Below are positions 56,851 through 64,000 of a stretch of DNA of 64,000 nucleotides, piece after piece (the first letter of the stretch is position 1; every line of letters starts with the position of its first letter). The DNA comes from Ipomoea triloba. Lineage: Eukaryota > Streptophyta > Magnoliopsida > Solanales > Convolvulaceae. The stretch lies in NCBI RefSeq assembly GCF_003576645.1, contig NC_044924.1, forward strand, positions 583,270 through 647,269, written 5' to 3'. The notes below the pieces were generated by a model. It saw only the letters and a program-made list of their open reading frames with translations, searched no databases and was not told the origin of the DNA. The position numbers and the translations under genes were made by a program.

Positions 56851-59357
56851 ATTGCTATGTGCACCGTCGTGCAGGGTATAACGATTGGTTTTCTTATGCT
56901 ATTTATTTTTTGTTAGGTTTTAAGTTCATACATAGGCCCAACATACAGCTGGAAAGTACAAGTACATTTGTTCAATGTAGGCAGAGGCCCAACTAAGAAA
57001 ATTTGAAATGAATTATTGTTTCACAATTTGAAAGTGTACACTATATAAATTTTATTTTTGTATAATAGTTCGTAAATAACATTAGGATAGATAAATTGTA
57101 CTAAAAAGATTATATGCAACAAACTCATTCAATAATTAAATTCGTGATCATAAAAATGAGAATCATGCTCCACCCAATCGTTTACTCCTTTCATGATAAT
57201 GTTTCACATTTTTAATAAAATGAGTGAAGGTATTTTCTTTTGGATTTGATTTTATATACACTCAGAATGTCAACTCCTAGACGCGTTCATCCTAATAGTT
57301 TATTTGGTTAGTCAATTCTCGTTTTAATTGTTTATTACCTTGTAATTAGCGACGTCGATGTTGTCGCTTTTATACATCGCTACCCTTTTAATACGTAAAC
57401 TTCGTATAATAATGAATAAAAACGACGTTTTACTGCTATGTTAAAGAGCCTCGCCTAGGCAGCAAGGCTCATTGGCTGTCTAATGCGCAATGACAAAACT
57501 CAATATTTTAGTCCTAAAATCCTAAAAGAATTGTCTAATAATAAACACTTTATGAAGATTTTATGATCACCCAACTTTGTATATGAAGTTTTAATTTTAA
57601 TATTTTATTCTTTTAAAAGATTCGTAAATGATTTGATAATAAGTTTAAAAATATAAAATCATTATAATGTCACATGGTAAAAAAATTAAAAGTGATAAAA
57701 TATTACAATAATAAAATTAAAAATATAACTTACATTGAAACTTATTATACTTTTAAATATGAATTAATATTCATAATTAAATTATCACAAAAATAAATAA
57801 ATAGAGAACAGAGTCAAGAGTTACGACGCCGCCGGCCCGCCACCAACAAATTGTCAGTATAGTTTTCAATCTTAATAAATGTTTCTGAATTCTTTCAAAA
57901 AAAAAAATAAAAAATAAGAAACCTGAATTGCAATACCAGAGGCTAAGAAGTGAGAACCTCTTTCTTTTGTCTTCTTTGCAGTCTTGCAGGACTTCGGCAC
58001 TACGTCGTTTTCCGCCCCGCCATTCTCGCATTCACGCTCTAGTCCTCCTTCCTGTCTGGTTAGTTCACAACTTATTAAATTATACCCAGTATTTTATTTG
58101 TGAATATAAAATACGAAGGAATTATTAAAAACAATTTATAATTTTTTAATGCCTAAAAAAAGGAACTAGAACAGCGTTCGCGCCACACTAACATAATTTT
58201 TGTGGCTGATAGTACTTTTAATGTAATTTTTTTAAAAATATATACTTAATGTTATGAAAAATTAAATTCAAAATTAAAACCTCATTAATCGAATCAAACA
58301 CATAAAACGGAACTGGGAGAGTAATTCCTAAATCACATAAAAAAATTACACAAGGAAATCCATGTATAACAAAACTCAATCAAAATAATGTTAACAATAA
58401 TCAAACACGTGATCTCAAATACGAACTATATTTCACCCACTCGGACAGTTTTGATCAACAATCTTAATTCTTGTTCCTCCCAAAGCTTATCTGAATTGGA
58501 CCACATGTAAGTATGCAACAATATGGTCCTAACTCCTAACTCCAAAGTCAGCAGTCAACTCCAATTTCGTAAGGAATTTAAAAATTAAAAACTATTCGAT
58601 AAGGTCATTATTGCTCCGTCCTATAAGTCATGATCTACGTTAATTCCACCAGACATGGCGAATCACATCTCAAATACACAACACATCTTGTTATGGTGTG
58701 TAAGAGGAAGATGCAAAAATATCAGGGAATCAATGTGATGCAAGTATGCGAAGAATAAAAAATAGTTAGACAAATGAAGATTGTATATTTGTATAGATGT
58801 TTATTGGTCGAGAAGGTCTGATTTCAATGTAAAAACAACTTCTACAGTTTAGAAACATATTTTTGCAACCCATCGAAGCACAAAGAGGACTGTCGTCATT
58901 AACATTATTCAAAATATATATATATTTAAACAAAAGGTTAAAATTAAAATGGTAAAAAATATATGCAAATATACATATAGAAATAAAAGTTAATTTATTT
59001 TGACTTTCTATATAAAATGGATTGAGGGAATAATTCTGATTCTCATCAATCATCATACACCCCGTGACTCGTATGGAAACCACAAACTGCCAGTTTGGAA
59101 AATTAATCAGCATTTTAGCTTTCTATATGGATCAGCTTTTTGCCTAGGGATGCTCTTTTCTGCCGTTACTGTGCCGCAATCTTCACCAGTCAACCCTATA
59201 TTTTAGTCTCATACCATTTTCTGCTTTCACAAGACACGGAGCTCATCCTGTGCTCCTCACGCTCCACCCGTTGACACTCCACTGCATATTCGTATACTAA
59301 TCTTGGATATTCCCCGCATTTCCCGATCGCTCTGCTATTACAATACAATTATACGCT
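56851..59357. other. Spacer and extended upstream region of purple acid phosphatase copy 1
   Basis: No gene. The block at about 57820-58040 (gagaagtgagaacct-like word, gcaggacttcggcactacgt, cgtttt) is similar to 62340-62530 just upstream of PAP copy 2. In copy 1 this block lies about 1.4 kb from the start codon, in copy 2 about 160 bp. The 1.2 kb between 58041 and about 59250 therefore looks like an insertion or a loss in the other copy, but no transposon ends were identified. Confidence 0.5.
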
Positions 59358-59366
59358 GTATATATA
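59358..59366 (+). promoter_or_regulatory. Putative TATA box of purple acid phosphatase copy 1
   Basis: gtatatatacc lies about 60 bp upstream of the start codon. A similar TATATATA is found at the matching distance in copy 2. Confidence 0.5.
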
Positions 59367-59423
59367 CCCAGGTGTGCTTCGCGGGAACAGACACGGCTGA
59401 GCTTTGTGCGCTAGCTGAGAAAG

Positions 59424-61942
59424 ATGGGCGCGTCAAGAACGGGATGCTACTTACTCGCGGTTGTTTTGGCGGCGGTTATGAATGCCGCCATTGCCGGAAT
59501 CACCAGCAGCTTTATCCGGAAAGTGGAGAAAACTGTGGATATGCCGCTCGACAGTGATGTGTTTCGCGTGCCGCCTGGGTATAATGCGCCTCAACAGGTC
59601 TGTTTATTCGAATTCTTGCTTTCTTATCTTCAAAAGTTTTTAAGTTTTGAAGGGAGTTAATGGAAAAATCGAGTTGTGTTTAAGTGTTTATCGAGATTAG
59701 GTATTTAAGAATGTGTAGAATGGATTGTTTATTGCGCACTGAAATGGTGGTGGTTTGTGAAAGGTTCATATCACACAAGGAGATCATGTGGGGAAAGCAA
59801 TGATTGTGTCATGGGTGACTGTGGATGAACCGGGTTCGAGTAAAGTGGTGTACTGGAGTGAGAATAGCGAGCGCAAGAAAGTGGCTAAAGGAAATATTAG
59901 AACCTATACATATTTCAATTATACCTCTGGTTACATTCATCACTGCACCATTAGGAATCTTGAGGTACTTATTTCCATTTGCTTTACTTTCTTCATATAT
60001 ACGGAGTAATTATTTAGCTATTTGTGAATTTTGCATTTTTGCTAATAGTGATGTTGGATTGATTTCTAACTTAATTGGCAGTACAATACCAAATACTACT
60101 ATGAGGTTGGGATTGGGAACACGACGCGAACCTTCTGGTTCATGACGCCTCCTGAAGTTGGGCCTGATGTTCCTTATACTTTTGGTCTTATAGGTAAACC
60201 ATTCTTTACCATATATCTTGATGGGAAGTTCTAAATTAATGTTGTTTCACCAGTTCAAAACTATGTTTTTGTCCAGGAGGGAAGTGGATGAATGTTTAGG
60301 TTTAGCTATTCATACCCTTGATATAGGGAGTTTAATTTGAAATGAGAGGAAGCATTATTATTATTAGATCAGTCTGCTGTGGTTAATACATTGCATCATA
60401 GTCTTAGCTGTTACTCTTCCTAAGTCTGTTAAGCTCTTTTGTTGCAGGGGATCTTGGGCAGAGTTTTGACTCAAACAGGACACTCACACATTATGAAAGG
60501 AATCCAATAAAGGGGCAAACAGTTCTGTTTGTTGGTGACCTCTCCTATGCAGATAATTATCCTAACCATGATAATGTAAGATGGGATACATGGGGTAGAT
60601 TTGTTGAGAGGAGTACTGCATATCAACCTTGGATTTGGACTGCAGGAAATCACGAGATAGATTTTGCCCCTGAAATTGTGAGTAATAATAGAAAATCGAA
60701 TTCCTTTTGCTGATATTGGATTTGGCAGTTCTAGCTAAGATTTCATTTAGATTGTTCTGCCCTGATGTTCTGACAACTAAGAGTCAATCTCTTCTCTTGC
60801 AGGGTGAAACTAAACCGTTTAAACCTTTTACTAAACGGTATCATGTTCCCTATAAAGCATCAGGTAGCACTGAAACGTTTTGGTACTCAATCAAGAGAGC
60901 TTCAGCATATATCATAGTTCTGTCGTCATATTCAGCATATGGTAAGAAAATTGACATAATTATGATCAATGAAGTTCGTTTCTTTAACAAACATTTGCTT
61001 TAATAATGAGAAGATTGTGGTGTTGCTGACTTTCTTTTGCCTTTCTCCTTTCCCTTGCAACTGGAATATATGCTAAAACTTCATGTCTTACATACAGTTA
61101 TTGTTTATGCTTTTTAATCTATAGGCAAATACACCCCTCAATACAAATGGCTTGAAGAGGAGCTGCCAAAAGTTAACAGGACCGAGACACCATGGTTGAT
61201 TGTTCTTATGCATTCTCCATGGTACAACAGCTATAACTATCACTATATGGAAGGAGAAACTATGAGAGTAATGTACGAGCCGTGGTTTGTGCAGCACAAA
61301 GTCGATCTTGTTTTTGCTGGTCATGTTCATGCTTATGAACGCTCGGTTAGTTGAACAAAACCTTGTCTAATATGTTGAATACCAACGAAAACATGGAAAA
61401 ATTAATGTTTTGCTTGCATGCTCAAGTCCAATAACCAGCTTCATTGTTAGTAGAAAACACTTGTGATACTGAGTCTTGTTTTACATGTTGCTGTCGACTG
61501 CAGGAGCGCATATCCAACGTGGCATACAACATTGTAAACGGGAAATGCACTCCTGTCCGAGACCAATCTGCCCCGATATACATCACAATTGGTGATGGAG
61601 GAAATCTTGAAGGCTTGGCCACCAAGTGAGATATCATTCTGTTTCAGATATCTGTCAAGTTTATACCTTCATTGATCTGATGTGATCTCATTTGCAGCAG
61701 CAGCAGCAGACTAACTGATCTCGCGTTTATTTTTCACTTGCAGCATGACAGATCCACAGCCAGAATACTCAGCTTTTCGTGAGGCGAGTTTTGGGCATGC
61801 CACACTTGACATCAAGAACAGAACCCACGCATACTATAGCTGGCATCGCAATCAAGATGGATATGCTGTAGAAGCAGATTCAATGTGGGTTTCCAACCGA
61901 TTTTGGCATCCAGTTGATGATTCTACAACTACCAAATTGTGA
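59424..61942 (+). CDS. PAP2: Purple acid phosphatase, sweet potato PAP2-like, 465 aa, 8 exons
   Basis: Exons: 59424-59597, 59764-59964, 60082-60193, 60448-60677, 60803-60941, 61125-61345, 61504-61625, 61744-61942; all are GT-AG and in phase. Residues 1 to about 25 form a signal peptide ([17 protein letters not shown]), so the enzyme is secreted or vacuolar. An N-terminal fibronectin-like domain (about 55-155) precedes the metallophosphatase domain. All seven metal ligands are present: Asp164 (GDLG), Asp193 and Tyr196 (GDLSYAD), Asn230 (GNHE), His315 (VLMHSP), His352 and His354 (GHVHAYE). Cys near 374 (NGKC) is in the position of the inter-subunit disulfide known from kidney bean PAP. Several NxT/S sites suggest glycosylation. 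It hydrolyses phosphate monoesters with a binuclear Fe-Mn or Fe-Zn centre (family knowledge). Length and sequence match my memory of Ipomoea batatas PAP2. Confidence 0.97.
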
Positions 61943-62625
61943 TTGCCACAACCCAATTTTTTCACTTGTATTCTCTTTTCTTTTCCTCTGTATTTTAGTG
62001 AACTCATGCAGATTAACTTTACATCTGAATCAATAATAGTTTGAAACGCCCTAATTGGGCTTGTCATGAGAAAATCACGAAACATGTCTCAGACTTCACT
62101 TTAAATATCACCTCATAATCTCATATAAAACAGATAATTTAGAAAAGAAAAAAAAATCAACTTTGTGTGGTGAAAAAAACAAAATGTGGTATAGTATTTG
62201 ATGATAAAATTGAAGAAATTGTGGCATAAAATAGAATAGTCTGGATTAATCAGCTTGGTTGGCGTGAGTCCCTTACGACAAGTCAGTATTTGTGGCTTGA
62301 CAAAAAAAAAAAAGAAAAAAAAAAGAGAGAATAGAACAGTCATATGATTGTGACGCCCAACAACAAATTTTCAATAATGCAATGCCATAAGATCAAATTT
62401 CCAATCTTGATAAATAATTTTGGAAGACCAAGTCTGAGAAGTGAGAACCTTCCTCTTGTCAGGACTTGTGCACTGCGTCGTTTACCATTGTCCCACCAAC
62501 CATTACGGCAGTCACTCTCCGCTCTCCACAAGTCTTTCGCATGAACATTACATTCCATTAAATGATATATATAAACATAAGAACTACTTTCTTTATGACT
62601 TTTCCAAGATACTATATTACACGGT
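61943..62625. other. Spacer between the two purple acid phosphatase genes
   Basis: The first part is the 3' UTR of copy 1, with an aataat-type signal near 62032. From about 62340 it is the promoter of copy 2, sharing a block with 57820-58040. The whole gap is only about 750 bp. No other gene. Confidence 0.6.
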
Positions 62626-62637
62626 GCATATATATAT
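62626..62637 (+). promoter_or_regulatory. Putative TATA box of purple acid phosphatase copy 2
   Basis: gcatatatatatg lies about 60 bp upstream of the start codon at 62694, the same spacing as in copy 1. Confidence 0.5.
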
Positions 62638-62693
62638 GCGTAGGTGCTGCTTAAGCACAGACAGAGCTGAGGTTTATGCGCAGTACGAGAAAG

Positions 62694-64000
62694 ATGGGCG
62701 CGCCAAGGACGAGATACTATGTGGTCGCGGTTGTGGTGGGAGTGATTCTCAGTGCCGCCATTCTGTGCAGCGCCGGAATCAGCAGCACTTATGTTCGGAA
62801 CGTCGAGAAAAGTGCGGATATGCCGCTCGACAGTGATGTCTTCCGCGTGCCTCCTGGATATAATGCGCCTCAACAGGTCTGGATATTCGCTTTCTTAGCT
62901 ATCATATCTTCAAAAGTTTAAATTTTTAAGAAAACTTGATTTCAATTCTTGCTTTCTTCAAAAGTTGCAAGTTTTAAAGAAAATTGATAGAAAAACAGGC
63001 TGTTTTTGGGTTTTTTAGCTGTATTGAGGTGTTTAATTATCAAGATTAGGTATTCAAGAATTTGTAGAATGGATTGTTAATTGCGCACTGAAATGGTGGG
63101 TGGTTTGTGAAGGTTCATATCACACAAGGAGATCTTGTGGGGAAAGCAATGATTGTTTCATGGGTGACTGTGGATGAACCGGGTTCGAATACAGTGGTGT
63201 ACTGGAGTGACAACAGCAAACACAAGAAAGAGGCCAAAGGAAAAATGAAAACCTATAAATACTTCACTTATACTTCGGGTTACATTCATCACTGCACCAT
63301 TAGGGAACTTCAGGTGCTTATTTCCATGTGCTTTTCTTACTTGCTAATTCTGAATTTTGCATGTTATACAACTTTTCTGATTTGTGTATATTGGAACTTA
63401 TGGGGGATTGATTTCTAATTTAATTGGCAGTACAACACCAAATACTACTATGAGGTTGGGATTGGGAACACGAGTCGAACCTTCTGGTTCATCACACCTC
63501 CTGAAGTTGGGCCTGATGTTCCCTATACGTTTGGTCTTATAGGTAAACCATTCTTTATCCAATTGTTATATCATGGATCAGGGTCCACAGTGCATTGTTA
63601 GTCTTCTTAAGTCTGTTGAGCTGTTTTGTTGCAGGGGATCTTGGACAGAGTTTTGACTCAAACAGGACACTCACACATTATGAAAGAAATCCAAGAAAGG
63701 GGCAAACAGTTCTGTTTGTTGGGGACCTCTCATATGCAGATACTTATACTAACCATGATAATGTAAGATGGGATACATGGGGTAGGTTTGTTGAGACAAG
63801 TGCTGCTTATCAACCTTGGATTTGGACCGCAGGAAATCACGAGATAGATTTTGACCCTGATCTTGTGAGTAATAATAGAAAATCAAATTTTCATTTTGAT
63901 GGTTCTGCCATGATGTTCTGACAACTAATTAAGGGTCAATCTCTTGCAGGGCGAAACAAAACCCTTCAAACCTTTTACTAATCGGTTTCGTGTTCCTTAT
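62694..64000 (+). CDS. Purple acid phosphatase, tandem copy 2, 3' end beyond the window
   Basis: Exons: 62694-62876, 63113-63313, 63431-63542, 63635-63864, and 63950 to the window end (cut). Exons 2-4 have exactly the lengths of copy 1; exon 1 is three codons longer in the signal peptide. The start is chosen by homology (MGAPRTRYY); the frame opens 18 bases earlier without a better Met. Visible metal ligands are present: GDLG, GDLSYAD and GNHEIDF. It differs from copy 1 in [19 protein letters not shown] and in [10 protein letters not shown] where copy 1 has [10 protein letters not shown]. Secreted or vacuolar phosphatase by homology. No frameshift or stop is seen in the visible part. Confidence 0.95.

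Noticed and set aside
62340..62873. 177-codon minus-strand frame across the promoter and exon 1 of PAP copy 2
   Set aside because: It is antisense to exon 1 and the conserved promoter block. The long frame arises from the GC-rich signal-peptide region.

Overview
The window is plant nuclear DNA. It is AT-rich and intron-rich, with GT-AG splicing throughout, long transposon-rich spacers and plant-specific gene families. The two purple acid phosphatase genes at the right end closely resemble the sweet potato (Ipomoea batatas) enzymes as I remember them, so the source is most likely an Ipomoea species (Convolvulaceae). I ran no database search.

Layout, left to right. 1-4.9 kb: gene-free spacer. 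4.9-9.5 kb (+): a 10-exon BAR/SH3-domain protein of the SH3P1/2/3 type. 9.7-14.4 kb: fold-back elements plus an unresolved set of exon-like pieces on the minus strand. 14.9-18.5 kb and 25.7-28.9 kb (-): two intact tandem copies of a plastid FGGY sugar kinase (XK-1 / D-ribulose kinase type), separated by 7 kb of repeats. 29.7-32.6 kb: a 1.49 kb exact duplication joined by one N, very probably an assembly error. 34.2-41.9 kb (+): a 24-exon KIN-7 kinesin with a C-terminal RING finger. 43.3-44.1 kb (-): a two-B-box protein resembling BBX20. 49.3-50.1 kb (+): a short SHI-RELATED SEQUENCE (SRS) zinc-finger protein. 50-59 kb: spacer with a SINE-like element, a solo LTR with intact target duplication and a TIR-bounded minisatellite element. 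59.4-61.9 kb and 62.7 kb to the end (+): two tandem purple acid phosphatase genes, the second cut by the window edge.

The genes do not form a pathway. From memory, the order XK-1 / KIN-7 / BBX matches Arabidopsis neighbourhoods around At2g21370-At2g21380 and At4g39050-At4g39070, so the centre looks like an old conserved block. Lineage-specific change comes from tandem gene duplication (FGGY, PAP) and from many small non-autonomous transposons, several of them inside introns. I found no convincing novel multi-gene system. The most checkable oddities are the two N-joined duplications, related hAT-like elements in the same intron of both FGGY paralogs, a duplicated 3' splice site in FGGY copy A, the altered zinc-finger and IGGH residues of the SRS protein, and the terminal-inverted-repeat element filled with TGTGTATT repeats.
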